From NCBI GenBank assembly GCA_024637295.1, contig JAGXFL010000013.1:270962-334961 (forward strand): 64,000 bases of DNA, in the 5' to 3' direction. Below, piece by piece: positions 43,452-54,638 of the stretch. A program made the translations under genes and the position numbers. Position 1 is the first letter of the stretch, and the number at the start of each line of letters is the position of its first letter. The notes beneath the pieces are model-generated. The model worked only from the letters and a program-made list of their open reading frames with translations, was not told the DNA's origin and did not search any database. The DNA is from Sulfuricurvum sp. (GTDB lineage Bacteria > Campylobacterota > Campylobacteria > Campylobacterales > Sulfurimonadaceae).

Positions 43452-45015
43452 TTACCGCGTAGTATTACTGATTTTCGCCACAATTTTCGGGCTGGTTTTT
43501 TCGCTTCCTTCTTTGACACAAAGTCAAAGTGGTGCGAAGGTAACTTTGGGTCTGGACCTTCAGGGCGGTTTACACATGCTTTTGGGGGTTAAAACCGATG
43601 AAGCATTGACCTCTCAACTAAAATCCATTGCATCGGGTATTAAACACTTTACTGAACATAATGATATTTTAATTGATGGGTTGAGTGCCAGTAACAATAC
43701 AGTCACGTTTGAACTTCTCGATGAAGATGATGCGGTCGTGATGGATGAATACTTGAAAAAAGTGGAAGGGACGGTGATTCACTCTGCGAAAGGTCAATAC
43801 AGTCTGGCAATGACTCCTACAGCGATAGAGAAGTTAAAAGTTCAAGCGGTGGACCAAGCTATTGAAACGATTCGAAATCGACTAGATCAATTTGGACTGG
43901 CTGAGCCAACCGTAGCAAAACAGGGTGTTGATAAAATTTTGGTTGAATTACCTGGTATTAAGACCGCTCAAGAAGAACAGCGTGCTCGTGAACTGATTTC
44001 TCGTGCGGCAAAGCTTGAGATGATGGCGATCGATGAAGATCGTGCCATGCGTGCTAATGAAATGACTGAAATGGAAGCGGCTGGTTTTGAAGACAAACTT
44101 CTTGATGATGCTTTGGAACCGAAAGTCAAACATCTTGTCCATGAGATCGCTATTCTTGATGGTACGATGCTTACAAATGCGCAAGTTGGATATGATCAGA
44201 ACAATCGTCCAGTCATCAATTTTTCACTCAATTCTGAAGGCGCTCAGATATTTGGTGATTTTACCGGTAAAAATGTGGGCAAGAGACTCGCTATTGTTCT
44301 GGACGGGAAAGTCTATTCGGCTCCAGTGATTAATGAACGTATCGGTGGTGGATCAGGACAAATAAGCGGTAATTATACTACTGAAGAAGCTAATGACCTT
44401 TCTATCGCACTGCGATCGGGGGCATTACTGGCACCGATTTACATGATGGAAAAACGCTCAGTCGGGCCAAGTCTTGGGGCTGATAGTATCAAAGCATCGT
44501 TAATGGCGTTGGTCAGTGGCTTTGGTTTGGTTATTTTGTTTATGATGTTTTATTATAAATTGGCGGGAGTGATTGCTAATTTCGCAGTTGTGATTAATTT
44601 GTTTATTATTTTGGCATTGATGTCGCTTATGGGCGCAACGCTCACGTTACCTGGGATGGCGGGTATTGTCTTACATATTGGGCTTGCGGTGGATGCAAAC
44701 ATCATCATCAATGAGCGGATTCGTGAGGGGCTTCGAGCGGGACTTCCAGCACGGCGTGCTATTACGGAAGGGTACTCTAAAGCTATGCGCGCAATTTTGG
44801 ATTCGAATGTGACACAAATTTTGGCATGTACCATTTTGTATGTGTATGGAACGGGAGCAGTTAAAGGGTTTGCGGTAACACTGAGTATGGGGTTATTAGC
44901 TTCTATGCTTACGGCTATTGTGGGATCATACGGTATTTATCAGTTGTTTATGGATCGTATTGAAAAAAGTAAAAACTACTCGTTGTGGTTTGGTATGACG
45001 AGAAAGGTAGCGTAA
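43441..45015 (+). CDS. secD: Protein translocase subunit SecD
   Basis: A 524-residue RND-type membrane protein. One membrane segment is near 7-22, followed by GLDLQGGLHMLLGV. A large periplasmic domain covers about 40-345, and five membrane segments follow, with LHIGLAVDANIIINERIREGLRAG as the conserved D-N motif of segment 4. With SecF it uses the proton gradient to pull proteins across the inner membrane. It has the normal order and length; secF starts 3 bases after it. Confidence 0.97.
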   Translation: MKLNYRVVLLIFATIFGLVFSLPSLTQSQSGAKVTLGLDLQGGLHMLLGVKTDEALTSQLKSIASGIKHFTEHNDILIDGLSASNNTVTFELLDEDDAVVMDEYLKKVEGTVIHSAKGQYSLAMTPTAIEKLKVQAVDQAIETIRNRLDQFGLAEPTVAKQGVDKILVELPGIKTAQEEQRARELISRAAKLEMMAIDEDRAMRANEMTEMEAAGFEDKLLDDALEPKVKHLVHEIAILDGTMLTNAQVGYDQNNRPVINFSLNSEGAQIFGDFTGKNVGKRLAIVLDGKVYSAPVINERIGGGSGQISGNYTTEEANDLSIALRSGALLAPIYMMEKRSVGPSLGADSIKASLMALVSGFGLVILFMMFYYKLAGVIANFAVVINLFIILALMSLMGATLTLPGMAGIVLHIGLAVDANIIINERIREGLRAGLPARRAITEGYSKAMRAILDSNVTQILACTILYVYGTGAVKGFAVTLSMGLLASMLTAIVGSYGIYQLFMDRIEKSKNYSLWFGMTRKVA

Positions 45016-45017
45016 AG

Positions 45018-45989
45018 ATGGAACTTTTTAAAGAAGATAAGATTTATAATTTTTTAGGAAAAGGAAAAATATTTTTCGTTGCATCATTCGTTTTATTTTT
45101 CTTGGCTATCGGCCTTATTGCGATAAAAGGGTTTTCATTCGGGATTGATTTCACAGGTGGAACCGTTGTTCAAGTTAAATATACTAATGTGGCACCGATT
45201 GTAAAGATACGCGAAGCGTTGGCTAAAAACGAACTTTTTAAACATGCCAGTGTAACGGAGTTTGGTTCACCGCAAGAGATTATTATTAAAACAGCGGCTT
45301 CGACTGATGGGCTTAACAAAGACATTGGAGATACAACCAAGGAGTTACTCAAAGGGACAGGTGATTTTGAAATTCGTCGTGTTGACATGGTAGGACCCAA
45401 GGTTGGTGATGAGTTACGCACCAAAGGCTTAACGGCATTTTTATTGACCTTAGTTGCGATTATGGCAACAGTGACTTTTCGTTACGAATGGCGCTTTGCT
45501 CTTGCGGCAATCATTGCCATTGTTCATGATATTGTGATTACATTTGGTTTTGTTTCTTATTTTGAAGTAGATTTTAACATCGAAAGTGTTGCGGCATTGT
45601 TGATGATTTTAGGCTATTCCATTCATGATACGATTATTGTCTATGATCGTATCCGTGAACATATTGAAGAGTCTAAAAATACGGACTTTGTTATGATCGT
45701 CAATGAGGCTGTTTCTCGTACACAATCACGTACAACACTAACCTCATTGACCGTATTCTTCGTAGTACTAACCCTCTTTGTCTTTGGTGGCGATATTATG
45801 TTGGGCTTTAGTTTTCCTATGCTCATCGGTGTTATTGTGGGTACGTACAGTTCTATTTTCGTTGCGGCTCAATTGGTCGTTTGGACAGGATTCAGTGTTG
45901 ATAGTTATCGCCAAATGTTGGCGGAAAAAGTAAAAAATCGTATTGAAAAAGAAAAAATGCGTGCTCAATTTGAGCAGGGCATTGTTTAA
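45018..45989 (+). CDS. secF: Protein translocase subunit SecF
   Basis: A 323-residue partner of SecD with six membrane segments. GIDFTGGTVVQV opens the periplasmic domain, and ILGYSIHDTIIVYDRIREH is the conserved segment. The start at 45018 (MELFKEDK) has AAGG upstream; the ORF opening at 44985 lies inside secD. leuS follows 13 bases later. Confidence 0.96.
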   Translation: MELFKEDKIYNFLGKGKIFFVASFVLFFLAIGLIAIKGFSFGIDFTGGTVVQVKYTNVAPIVKIREALAKNELFKHASVTEFGSPQEIIIKTAASTDGLNKDIGDTTKELLKGTGDFEIRRVDMVGPKVGDELRTKGLTAFLLTLVAIMATVTFRYEWRFALAAIIAIVHDIVITFGFVSYFEVDFNIESVAALLMILGYSIHDTIIVYDRIREHIEESKNTDFVMIVNEAVSRTQSRTTLTSLTVFFVVLTLFVFGGDIMLGFSFPMLIGVIVGTYSSIFVAAQLVVWTGFSVDSYRQMLAEKVKNRIEKEKMRAQFEQGIV

Positions 45990-46001
45990 TTAGGAGTTTT
46001 T

Positions 46002-48452
46002 TTGAATTACGTCCCCAAAGATATTGAAGCCAAATGGCAAAAATTTTGGCTTGAAAACAAAAGCTTTGAACCAAGTGAAGATTTTTCGAAAGAAAAAAAG
46101 TACATCTTGAGTATGTTCCCTTTTCCAAGTGGAAGATTGCACATGGGACATGTACGAAACTACACGCTTAGTGATACCTTTGCCCGTTATTATCGCCAGC
46201 AAGGCTTGAACGTTTTACATCCAATCGGTTTTGACAGTTTCGGAATGCCTGCTGAAAATGCGGCGATCAAAAACGGTTCCCATCCAAAAGGGTGGACGTA
46301 CGATAATATCGATTATATGAAAAAAGAGTTTGCGTCATTGGGCTTTTCGTTTTCAAAAGATCGTGAACTGGCAACCAGTGATGAACTGTATACGAAGTTT
46401 GAGCAAGGCTTTATCATCGATATGTATGAAAAAGGGCTTTTGTATCGTAAAAAAGGGATGCTAAACTGGTGCCCGCATGATCTGACAGTTTTGGCAAACG
46501 AGCAAGTAGTGGACGGATGCTGCTGGAGATGCGATACGCCGATCGTTAAAAAAGATATGAATCAGTACTATTTTAAGATTACCCAATATGGGGATGAATT
46601 ACTGGATGATCTTAAAGAGTTAGAGGGTGGTTGGCCTAAACAAGTCTTGACCATGCAAGAAAACTGGATCGGTAAATCAAACGGTTTGGCATTTGATCTG
46701 TTTTTTGATGAAGCGAGTAAAACAAAATTAAGTGGTGTATTTGAAAGTTTTGATGTCTTTACGACACGCCCTGACACTATCTATGGTGTTTCGTATACAG
46801 CATTGGCTCCAGAACACCCAATAGTGTCCTATATGATCGAAAACGCTTTGTTGAGTGAAGAGGTAATTTCTCAGATCAAAGAGATGAAAAACAGTTCATC
46901 GATCGATCGGCAAAAAGAGAAGAGCGGTGTAGCGCTGGGATTAAATGTGATCCACCCATTAACACAGAAATTGGTTCCTGTGTGGATTGCTAATTTTGTC
47001 TTGATGGATTACGGCAGTGGGGCGGTAATGGCGGTGCCTGCGCATGATGATCGTGATTTTGATTTTGCAAAAAAGTATGACTTACCGATTCATGCGGTTA
47101 TTAAACCTGCAGAGGGTGAATTGGATTTAAGTAAAGCATACACGGAAGCAGGGGTTCTTTTTAATTCGCAACTTTTTGACGGTATCAATTCAAAAGAAGC
47201 ACAAAGCAAAGTCATTGACCATTTTGAGAGTTTAAAATTAGGACAAAAAACAACGAATTATAAACTCAAAGACTGGGGTGTATCGCGCCAGCGCTATTGG
47301 GGTGCACCGATCCCTTTTGTCCATTGTAATGATTGCGGTCTGGTGATGGAGAAAAAAGAGAACCTTCCTATCGCATTACCGCATGATGTTGAAATCACAG
47401 GAGAGGGTAATCCGCTCGAGAAACATCCTACATGGAAACATTGTAAGTGTCCGCAATGCGGCAAAGATGCGATTCGCGAGACGGATACGATGGATACGTT
47501 CGTAGAGTCAAGCTGGTATTTCTTGCGTTTTTGTGCATCACCGGTAAATTGGGAGAAGGAAGCATTTTCAGCTGAGCAAATAAAATATTGGATGGGTGTC
47601 GATCACTACATCGGTGGGATTGAACACGCGATATTGCACCTTTTATATGCCCGTTTTTTCACCAAAGTATTTAGAGATTTAGGCTATGTCGAATTTGATG
47701 AGCCGTTTGATCGATTGTTGACGCAGGGGATGGTACTCAAAGACGGGGCAAAAATGTCTAAGTCTAAAGGAAATACCGTAGACCCGGACGCGATTATCGA
47801 AAAATACGGTGCGGATACAGCACGTTTATTTATTCTTTTTGCCGCTCCTCCAACACAAGAACTGGAGTGGAATGACAGTGCGGTTGAGGGGGCATTTCGA
47901 TTTTTGAAACGTTTTGCGGATCGTAGTCAGTTCGCCCAAAAAACAGCAAGTTTGCCAAAAATTGATCAAGCAACGCTAAGCAAAGAAGAAAAAACAGCCC
48001 GTAAAAAAGTGTATGAAGCATTAAAACGTGCTCAAGAAGTGTACAATGAGCGTTATACCTTTAACACTATGATAGCAGGTGTTATGGAGGCTATGAATGC
48101 TTTGAGTGAGCAAAACAATACCAAAGTATGGACAGAAGGGTATTGGATTTTAACATCCATCTTAGAACCGATTGTCCCACATTTGTGTTGGGAGCTTTCG
48201 CATACTCTTTTTGGCGGTAAAAATTTAGAGACTCAAAGCGTTTGCGAAGAGGTTTTTGAAGTGGATGCTTTGATGCTGGGTGTCTCGGTTAACGGAAAGA
48301 ATCGTGGCACTATCGAAGTAGGGGTTCAAGAGTCAGAAGCTGCGATTATTGAAATTGCAAAAGCTCATGTGGAGAAGTGGATAGAGGGTAAAGAGATCGT
48401 CAAGGCAATCGTCATTCCGGGTAAATTGGTCAATCTGGTCATAAAAGGGTAA
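46002..48452 (+). CDS. leuS: Leucyl-tRNA synthetase
   Basis: An 816-residue class I synthetase. The HIGH motif is [15 protein letters not shown], the editing domain has [20 protein letters not shown] and [14 protein letters not shown], and KMSKS is [14 protein letters not shown]. The start is a TTG at 46002, the first codon that gives the family's [15 protein letters not shown], with TAGGAG 6 bases ahead. It is linked to secDF upstream and to an LptE-like gene downstream (2-base gap). Confidence 0.97.
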   Translation: MNYVPKDIEAKWQKFWLENKSFEPSEDFSKEKKYILSMFPFPSGRLHMGHVRNYTLSDTFARYYRQQGLNVLHPIGFDSFGMPAENAAIKNGSHPKGWTYDNIDYMKKEFASLGFSFSKDRELATSDELYTKFEQGFIIDMYEKGLLYRKKGMLNWCPHDLTVLANEQVVDGCCWRCDTPIVKKDMNQYYFKITQYGDELLDDLKELEGGWPKQVLTMQENWIGKSNGLAFDLFFDEASKTKLSGVFESFDVFTTRPDTIYGVSYTALAPEHPIVSYMIENALLSEEVISQIKEMKNSSSIDRQKEKSGVALGLNVIHPLTQKLVPVWIANFVLMDYGSGAVMAVPAHDDRDFDFAKKYDLPIHAVIKPAEGELDLSKAYTEAGVLFNSQLFDGINSKEAQSKVIDHFESLKLGQKTTNYKLKDWGVSRQRYWGAPIPFVHCNDCGLVMEKKENLPIALPHDVEITGEGNPLEKHPTWKHCKCPQCGKDAIRETDTMDTFVESSWYFLRFCASPVNWEKEAFSAEQIKYWMGVDHYIGGIEHAILHLLYARFFTKVFRDLGYVEFDEPFDRLLTQGMVLKDGAKMSKSKGNTVDPDAIIEKYGADTARLFILFAAPPTQELEWNDSAVEGAFRFLKRFADRSQFAQKTASLPKIDQATLSKEEKTARKKVYEALKRAQEVYNERYTFNTMIAGVMEAMNALSEQNNTKVWTEGYWILTSILEPIVPHLCWELSHTLFGGKNLETQSVCEEVFEVDALMLGVSVNGKNRGTIEVGVQESEAAIIEIAKAHVEKWIEGKEIVKAIVIPGKLVNLVIKG

Positions 48453-48454
48453 AC

Positions 48455-48964
48455 ATGCGTATTTTGGCAGGGTGTATAATGGCAGTTATGGTGTTCACGG
48501 GATGTGGATATGTGAGCGCTGCTCATTATGCCAAGTCAGTTGTCGGAGAGAGTGTCAGTACGGAAGTACTGATCTCTATGGAAGACCCTCAGAATACGGT
48601 TATTATCAAAGATGCTGTGGATACGGCCGTGATTACCAAGTTTCGTACGACATTGACTTCGAAAAACCTTTCACAAACACATCTTAAAATCAAAATAGCT
48701 TCCGTTTCTTTTTCTCCGTTGCGGTATGATGTCAACGGATACGTAACGACGTATCGAACGACAGTCAACATGAATATTGATCGTATACGAGCTGAAAAAA
48801 CACATAGCTACATGACTAAAGGGATGTATGACTTTGATATTCAGCCCAATGCTATCATTTCGGATCAGGCACGTTTTAATGCGATTAGTGTGAGTGCACA
48901 AAAAGCGATTGATGCGTTTATTGCAGCAGTTGCGGCTGAAGGTTCAAATCCAATCAAGGAATAA
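48455..48964 (+). CDS. lptE: LPS-assembly lipoprotein LptE-like
   Basis: A 169-residue predicted outer-membrane lipoprotein. The signal sequence ends in the lipobox FTGCGY near residue 17, and CGY after the lipobox is usual in LptE. The mature protein has mixed alpha-beta character. LptE plugs LptD for LPS delivery. The position right after leuS is also the usual one for LptE in many Gram-negatives. Sequence similarity in this family is low, so the name is by position and architecture. Confidence 0.72.
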   Translation: MRILAGCIMAVMVFTGCGYVSAAHYAKSVVGESVSTEVLISMEDPQNTVIIKDAVDTAVITKFRTTLTSKNLSQTHLKIKIASVSFSPLRYDVNGYVTTYRTTVNMNIDRIRAEKTHSYMTKGMYDFDIQPNAIISDQARFNAISVSAQKAIDAFIAAVAAEGSNPIKE

Positions 48965-48967
48965 GCG

Positions 48968-50500
48968 ATGACGATTAATCAAATTGTACGTAATACAATC
49001 GAGCGTTTGAAGACAGAAGGGAAGGTTTGGACCCCTGATCTTTACGCCGAAGCATTTTGTCTCGAAGCTAAAAAAGCGGGCGTCAAAGTGGAAGATTGTC
49101 AGGGTATTGACCGTTTTACTCCGTTGATGGATAAAAAAACGATTGATGAAGTGAAGCAATATCGCGTTAGAACAACCGCTGAATTGGTACGATTTTTAAT
49201 CTCAAAAATGAATCGCTTGAATCCTAGTGAAGCATCGATACTCGTCGAGATTTTAAGTTCATTAACAAGAACCATAGCAATGAGTATCAGTACGCTCCAT
49301 AATCCCGATGCTACCGCACTGGCTAAAAAAACGGTGACTTTGATCGATACACAAGGGGGGAAAACCCAAATCGAGCTTATCAAGCAGGCGTGGGAAAATT
49401 TTCTGGCTATCTATGATGACAGTTTTTTACATAAATTGTCCGATTATGGTGATGTGGACCCTTTAAATCTTCAAAAAACCATTGAAGGACTACGTATTGA
49501 GCCCTCTAGCGGACAAAACAACGATCTGGTCAGAATTGCGCAATTTCTAGTCATGGGACTCTCCCCTTCAATTGCACCAAAGATGGATGATAAAACAGAG
49601 AAATTGACGCAAAAACTCAGAGAAAACCCAAGCTATGTCTCCCATGAAGCGTTTGAGAAAGAGATCAAGGCTGCTATTGCAATGCGTATAGCACTGGACA
49701 AACAAAGTGTTGAAGAGATGGTCAAGGCTCTAGATACACTTTTGGAGAAACTCTCTGTTCAGCTGATCGATCTAATCGAGCGAAGTGAACATTCGACTAC
49801 TGAAATACGGGGTGTGAAACGGGATCTTGAAGCGCTTGAATCGGATAAGCCAAAAGATTTTAAGACAGCACATAAGCGTTTGTATACGATTGCTACTGCG
49901 TTGGAAGAAAAAGTAGAGATTCTGAGCCATGATTTACGTTCTCATAATGAGAAGGTGAATGAAATGGGTCAAAAGATTGCGACACTCGAATCCCAATTAG
50001 CAGTTGCAACACAAGCATCCAGAGAAGATTTTTTAACAAAGTTGCTTAATAAACGTGCACTTGAAGAGATTATTGCGATTAAAGAAGCGGAGTATGAGAG
50101 ACATGGGCGTAATTTTTGCATTGCGATGCTGGATCTGGATTTTTTCAAATCGGTCAATGACACCTATGGACATGAAGCGGGAGATGCCGTACTCAAAGCA
50201 TTTGCTCAAATTCTCAAAGATGAAGCACGGATGACCGATACGATAGGACGCTTTGGAGGAGAAGAGTTTTTAGCCGTTATGGGTGATACCGAACTCTCAG
50301 GTGCACAAACGCTTGCTGAAAAAGTACGTGGACATGTCCAAGAGGCTCATTTTATGTATCAAGGAGAGCGTATTGCGGTAACAGTGAGTATCGGGATTGC
50401 ACAGCGCATAGATTATCCTTCGTTGGAAACACTCAAAGTGGGTGCGGATGAACGGCTGTATGATGCTAAACGCAAAGGGCGCAACCGCGTAGAGGCATAA
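48968..50500 (+). CDS. GGDEF diguanylate cyclase with long helical N-terminus
   Basis: A 510-residue soluble protein. Residues 1-330 are helical with coiled coils near 250-345 and no recognised sensor domain. The GGDEF domain is at about 350-510: RFGGEEF, with inhibitory RxxD (RMTD) five residues ahead, and DFFKSVNDTYGHEAGD before it. It should make c-di-GMP. It is placed between lptE-like and folC with a one-base overlap to folC, so it is expressed with housekeeping genes. Confidence 0.93.
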   Translation: MTINQIVRNTIERLKTEGKVWTPDLYAEAFCLEAKKAGVKVEDCQGIDRFTPLMDKKTIDEVKQYRVRTTAELVRFLISKMNRLNPSEASILVEILSSLTRTIAMSISTLHNPDATALAKKTVTLIDTQGGKTQIELIKQAWENFLAIYDDSFLHKLSDYGDVDPLNLQKTIEGLRIEPSSGQNNDLVRIAQFLVMGLSPSIAPKMDDKTEKLTQKLRENPSYVSHEAFEKEIKAAIAMRIALDKQSVEEMVKALDTLLEKLSVQLIDLIERSEHSTTEIRGVKRDLEALESDKPKDFKTAHKRLYTIATALEEKVEILSHDLRSHNEKVNEMGQKIATLESQLAVATQASREDFLTKLLNKRALEEIIAIKEAEYERHGRNFCIAMLDLDFFKSVNDTYGHEAGDAVLKAFAQILKDEARMTDTIGRFGGEEFLAVMGDTELSGAQTLAEKVRGHVQEAHFMYQGERIAVTVSIGIAQRIDYPSLETLKVGADERLYDAKRKGRNRVEA

Positions 50501-51651
50501 TGGATCTCGAATCATTTTTAGCCTCCAAGCCCCTTTTTTATGACGTTATAGATTACGACAGATTTCCAAATACCTATGGCAAAATTACCCATTTACTACA
50601 TCATCCAAAAATAATCCATCTTGTTGGTACAAATGGAAAAGGGAGCACGGGTCGGTTTTTAGCCACTGCTTTGAATCGTTTGGGTAAAAAAACGGGTCAT
50701 TATACTTCCCCGCATATTACACGATTCAATGAACGCATATGGATCAATGGTTCGGACATTTCGGATGTTGATTTGGAAAATGCTCATCAAAAACTAAGTA
50801 GATTTTTGGATGCTGCTACAGCAGAGACTTTGAGCTATTTTGAATACACAACGCTGTTGGCTATGGTCGCATTTGAGCGTTGCGACTATGTAGTGCTTGA
50901 AGCAGGGCTTGGGGGTGAGTTTGATGCCACCAATGTCTTTGATAAGGAGCTGAGCGTCTTTACTCCAATTGATTTTGATCATGGCGCTTTTTTGGGGTCA
51001 ACTATTGAGTCTATTTGCGGTACAAAGTTACGTAGTATGCAAACAATGGCCTTGTTAGGTGTTCAAAAACACGAAGAGGTTAAAAGTATAGCCTGTGAGA
51101 TCGCATTGGCAAAAAAGTGCCGATTGTATCATGCGCAGGAATTGATCAATCCACGTATTCGATCGATAGGATTGCAGCTTGCCCTTAAAAACAGTTTGAG
51201 CGATTATTTACGTGATAATCTCACACTTGCAATGGTGGCGCTTGAACTATTGGGTTTTGAAGCTAATGCGGCGTTGTTTGATCAAAGCGCATTGTTCGGG
51301 CGGTTGAGCCAAATTGCTCCCAATATTACGTTAGACGTCGGTCATAACGTTCTTGCGGCAGAATCGATTGTACAAGCGTTTCACGGTAAAAAAATCACCC
51401 TGATCTATAACACCTATGCGGATAAAGATTATCGTGCCATATTGACTCTGTTGACTCCAATCATCGAATCTGTAGCAATAATCCCTGTAGAAGAAGGTCG
51501 CATTGTAGATCGAAGCGAATTGGAAGGGGCACTGGAAGAACTTGGACTCATCTATGGGTCTTTTGAAACCATAGATAGGGACAAAGAGTATCTCGTCTTC
51601 GGTTCTTTTAGCGTTGCCGAAGCATTTTTGAAGAGGATAAAGTACCCATAA
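50500..51651 (+). CDS. folC: Folylpolyglutamate synthase / dihydrofolate synthase FolC
   Basis: A 383-residue Mur-ligase-like enzyme that adds glutamate to dihydropteroate and folates. The P-loop is VGTNGKGSTGRFLA, TSPHITRFNERI is the second signature, and EAGLGGEFDATN the third. It overlaps both neighbours by one base (TAATG). It is somewhat shorter than E. coli FolC (422). Confidence 0.95.
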   Translation: MDLESFLASKPLFYDVIDYDRFPNTYGKITHLLHHPKIIHLVGTNGKGSTGRFLATALNRLGKKTGHYTSPHITRFNERIWINGSDISDVDLENAHQKLSRFLDAATAETLSYFEYTTLLAMVAFERCDYVVLEAGLGGEFDATNVFDKELSVFTPIDFDHGAFLGSTIESICGTKLRSMQTMALLGVQKHEEVKSIACEIALAKKCRLYHAQELINPRIRSIGLQLALKNSLSDYLRDNLTLAMVALELLGFEANAALFDQSALFGRLSQIAPNITLDVGHNVLAAESIVQAFHGKKITLIYNTYADKDYRAILTLLTPIIESVAIIPVEEGRIVDRSELEGALEELGLIYGSFETIDRDKEYLVFGSFSVAEAFLKRIKYP

Positions 51652-54638
51652 TGTCACAAGCCAGATTCTATGAATATCTTAAAAACAACCCTAAAAGCAG
51701 ATGCGATGTCATCATCTGTGAAGATGCCAAAGAGGCAGCAGAACTGCTCGATGTTGCGAAATTTTTAAATATTGATACCGTTGTTTTTCCTGACTTTCGT
51801 GCGATGTATCTGGATGACTTACGTCCGTTTGGCGAAGAGTTATTTACCCTGTTTTCGGCACTTCGTTCCTATTATAAAGCGCACAAAAAACCGTTGGTCA
51901 TTTCACCGCTTAAAACACTTCTGTACCCTATGCCCAACGAGGGATTATTACAAAGCATTGAGATCGAATTTGCTTCCCGTATTGATTTGACATCGTTAAA
52001 ACAGACGTTGTTACGTTGGGGATATACGTTTGTCGATATGGTTGAGATGGAGGGTGAAGTCTCACATCGCGGAGACATTCTCGATCTTTATATTCCTGGT
52101 GAGGAGAATCCATACCGCATCAGCTTGTTCGATGATGAGGTCGAAGAGATCAAAGCATTTGATGTAGAGACACAGCGTACTCTTAGTGAAGAACTCGCTT
52201 CTATCAGTGTGACCAGTGCCTATTTCTCACTGAACGAGGAACAATTTGAGCGTTTTGAAAAAGAGATTGCAGCATCAAGCAGTGACAGTTTTGTCAAAGA
52301 CATCGCATCGTTGGGATATTGGATACTTGGCGATGAGGGAAGTGATTTTACGCTGGGCAAAAAAGTGATGCGCCTACGCGAGATGAAAACTCTGTTGGAT
52401 GAATCGTACGGGAGCAATTACCCTGTGTTGCCAAGAGAACATTTGGAGTGTATGATTATCCCTGAAGCGGCACACTATTCACCACTGATCGCTCCGAATC
52501 TGGAAACGCTTCGCAGTGTTCATAAAAAGAAAAAGTTTACCATCATAGCGGCCAATAAGATGCAGCTTAAAGCGGCTGCTATTTTTGATCTTACAGGATT
52601 AGAGATTAAAACGGCAGGAATTGTTCTAAACCTTATCGGTCCTGATGAAATTATTATTTCTCTAAATAAGCATGAGAAAAAGCGCCGTCGCCGTAAGACA
52701 TCGATTTTGCTTGATGATCTTAAAGTAGGGGATTATGTTGTCCATGAAGAGTATGGTGTAGGGATATTTGAGGGGATCGAACAAGCAGAGATTTTGGGTG
52801 CGATCAAAGATTTTGTTGTTCTAAAATACATGGGGGATGACAAGCTTTTGCTACCCGTGGAGAACCTCGATGCCATTGACCGTTACATCGCTTCGGGTTC
52901 ACTGCCTGTCCTTGACCGCTTGGGCAAAGGAAGCTTTGGTAAACTCAAAGAGTCTGTCCGCATGCGACTCTTTGAGATCGCATCCGAGATCGTAGGGGTC
53001 GCGGCCAGCCGTGCGTTGATCAAAGCTTCCGTGATGGAAGTGGACCCTGTTGAACTGCGACGTTTTCAAAACGCAGCAGGATTTGACTATACAGCGGATC
53101 AGGCAAGTGCGATTGCCTCTATCGTGAATGATCTAAGCTCCGGGCATATTATGGATCGTCTTCTTAGCGGTGACGTGGGATTTGGAAAAACAGAAGTGGC
53201 GATGAATGCTATTTTCACGGCAGCTCGTGGCGGGTATCAGACACTTCTTGTGGTCCCTACAACGCTGTTAAGTTCGCAACATTTCACATCGCTTAAAACA
53301 CGGTTAGGAGCATTTGGACTACGGATTGCCAAACTGGATCGTTTTGTCACTGCCAAAGAAAAAATGGCAACGCTCAAAGCGCTTTCTACGGGTGAGATTG
53401 ATTGTGTGGTAGGTACTCATGCCCTTTTCAATGTGAGTTGTGCGAAGCTTGGTTTGGTAATCATCGATGAAGAACACAAGTTTGGGGTCAAACAAAAAGA
53501 GAAGCTCAAATCGCTCTATGACAATGTCCACCTTCTTTCCATGAGTGCAACACCGATCCCTCGCAGTCTCAATCAAGCGCTTAGTTCGATCAAAACGATG
53601 TCGGAACTGTTGACCCCTCCAAGCGAACGGCTAGGGGTTCGTACGTTTGTTAAAAACTACGATGAGATGTTGATCAAAGAGGTGATATTACGAGAACTGC
53701 GCCGTGGCGGACAGCTTTTCTACGTTCATAATTCGATTGATTCGATGGTGATAAAAGCGGGTGAGCTCAAAGCTATCTTGCCAAATCTGCGTATCTTGAT
53801 CCTCCACTCCCAGATCAGTGCAACAGTAACTGAAGAGGAACTCAAGAAATTTGAAGACCGCGAATACGATGTATTGTTGGCAACCTCGATCATCGAATCG
53901 GGGATACATATGCCCACGGTTAATACCATGATCATTGATGGTGCCGACCGATTTGGTATGGCGGACCTTCATCAGTTGCGTGGGCGTGTAGGGCGCGGAC
54001 ACATTGAAGGGTATGCGTATTTTATCGTCAATGACAAAGACAACCTCACCGAAGAGGCAAAAAAACGGCTTATTGCCCTGGAATCGAACTCATTTTTGGG
54101 AAGCGGTTCGATGTTGGCGCATCATGATCTCGAAATTCGTGGAGGTGGAAATCTCGTAGGGGATGCGCAAAGCGGTCATATTAAAAATATCGGTTATGCG
54201 CTGTATCTTCGTATGTTGGAAGATGCGATCAAGATCCTCACCAACCAGACCACAGCCGTGCGTGCCAAAGTGGATATTAAACTCACTGTCAGTGCCTTTA
54301 TCAGTGATGAAGTGGTACGTGAAGACCGTTTGCGTTTGGAAATATACAGACGGCTTAGCCATTGTGAAGAACCAAGCGAGATCTATGAGATCGAAGAAGA
54401 GGTAGGGGATCGTTTTGGAAAACTGGATAACCCGACCAAGCAGTTTTTTGAGATCATGGTCATTAAACTGTTGAGCATTGAAAAGAAGATCAAGATGGTG
54501 GGCAACTACAATCAAAACATCACGATTGAGTATCTTAACGGTTCAAAAGAGACACTGCAAAGTAAGAGCAAAGATGACGATGATCTCATCGCAACCGTAT
54601 TACACTATTTGCGCACCGCCAAGCCAAAGGTTTTATGA
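51651..54638 (+). CDS. mfd: Transcription-repair coupling factor Mfd
   Basis: A 995-residue translocase that removes stalled RNA polymerase and recruits UvrA. UvrB-like domains occupy 1-300, and the RNA polymerase interaction domain begins at about 340 (LKVGDYVVHEEYGVGIFEGI). The RecG-like motor has Walker A GDVGFGKTEVA, DEEH (IIDEEHKFGVKQKEKL), SMSATPIPRSL and QLRGRVGRG. The TRCF C-terminal domain is at about 870-995. It is about 150 residues shorter than E. coli Mfd (1148), usual in this phylum. It ends in an ATGA overlap with rlmC. Confidence 0.96.
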   Translation: MSQARFYEYLKNNPKSRCDVIICEDAKEAAELLDVAKFLNIDTVVFPDFRAMYLDDLRPFGEELFTLFSALRSYYKAHKKPLVISPLKTLLYPMPNEGLLQSIEIEFASRIDLTSLKQTLLRWGYTFVDMVEMEGEVSHRGDILDLYIPGEENPYRISLFDDEVEEIKAFDVETQRTLSEELASISVTSAYFSLNEEQFERFEKEIAASSSDSFVKDIASLGYWILGDEGSDFTLGKKVMRLREMKTLLDESYGSNYPVLPREHLECMIIPEAAHYSPLIAPNLETLRSVHKKKKFTIIAANKMQLKAAAIFDLTGLEIKTAGIVLNLIGPDEIIISLNKHEKKRRRRKTSILLDDLKVGDYVVHEEYGVGIFEGIEQAEILGAIKDFVVLKYMGDDKLLLPVENLDAIDRYIASGSLPVLDRLGKGSFGKLKESVRMRLFEIASEIVGVAASRALIKASVMEVDPVELRRFQNAAGFDYTADQASAIASIVNDLSSGHIMDRLLSGDVGFGKTEVAMNAIFTAARGGYQTLLVVPTTLLSSQHFTSLKTRLGAFGLRIAKLDRFVTAKEKMATLKALSTGEIDCVVGTHALFNVSCAKLGLVIIDEEHKFGVKQKEKLKSLYDNVHLLSMSATPIPRSLNQALSSIKTMSELLTPPSERLGVRTFVKNYDEMLIKEVILRELRRGGQLFYVHNSIDSMVIKAGELKAILPNLRILILHSQISATVTEEELKKFEDREYDVLLATSIIESGIHMPTVNTMIIDGADRFGMADLHQLRGRVGRGHIEGYAYFIVNDKDNLTEEAKKRLIALESNSFLGSGSMLAHHDLEIRGGGNLVGDAQSGHIKNIGYALYLRMLEDAIKILTNQTTAVRAKVDIKLTVSAFISDEVVREDRLRLEIYRRLSHCEEPSEIYEIEEEVGDRFGKLDNPTKQFFEIMVIKLLSIEKKIKMVGNYNQNITIEYLNGSKETLQSKSKDDDDLIATVLHYLRTAKPKVL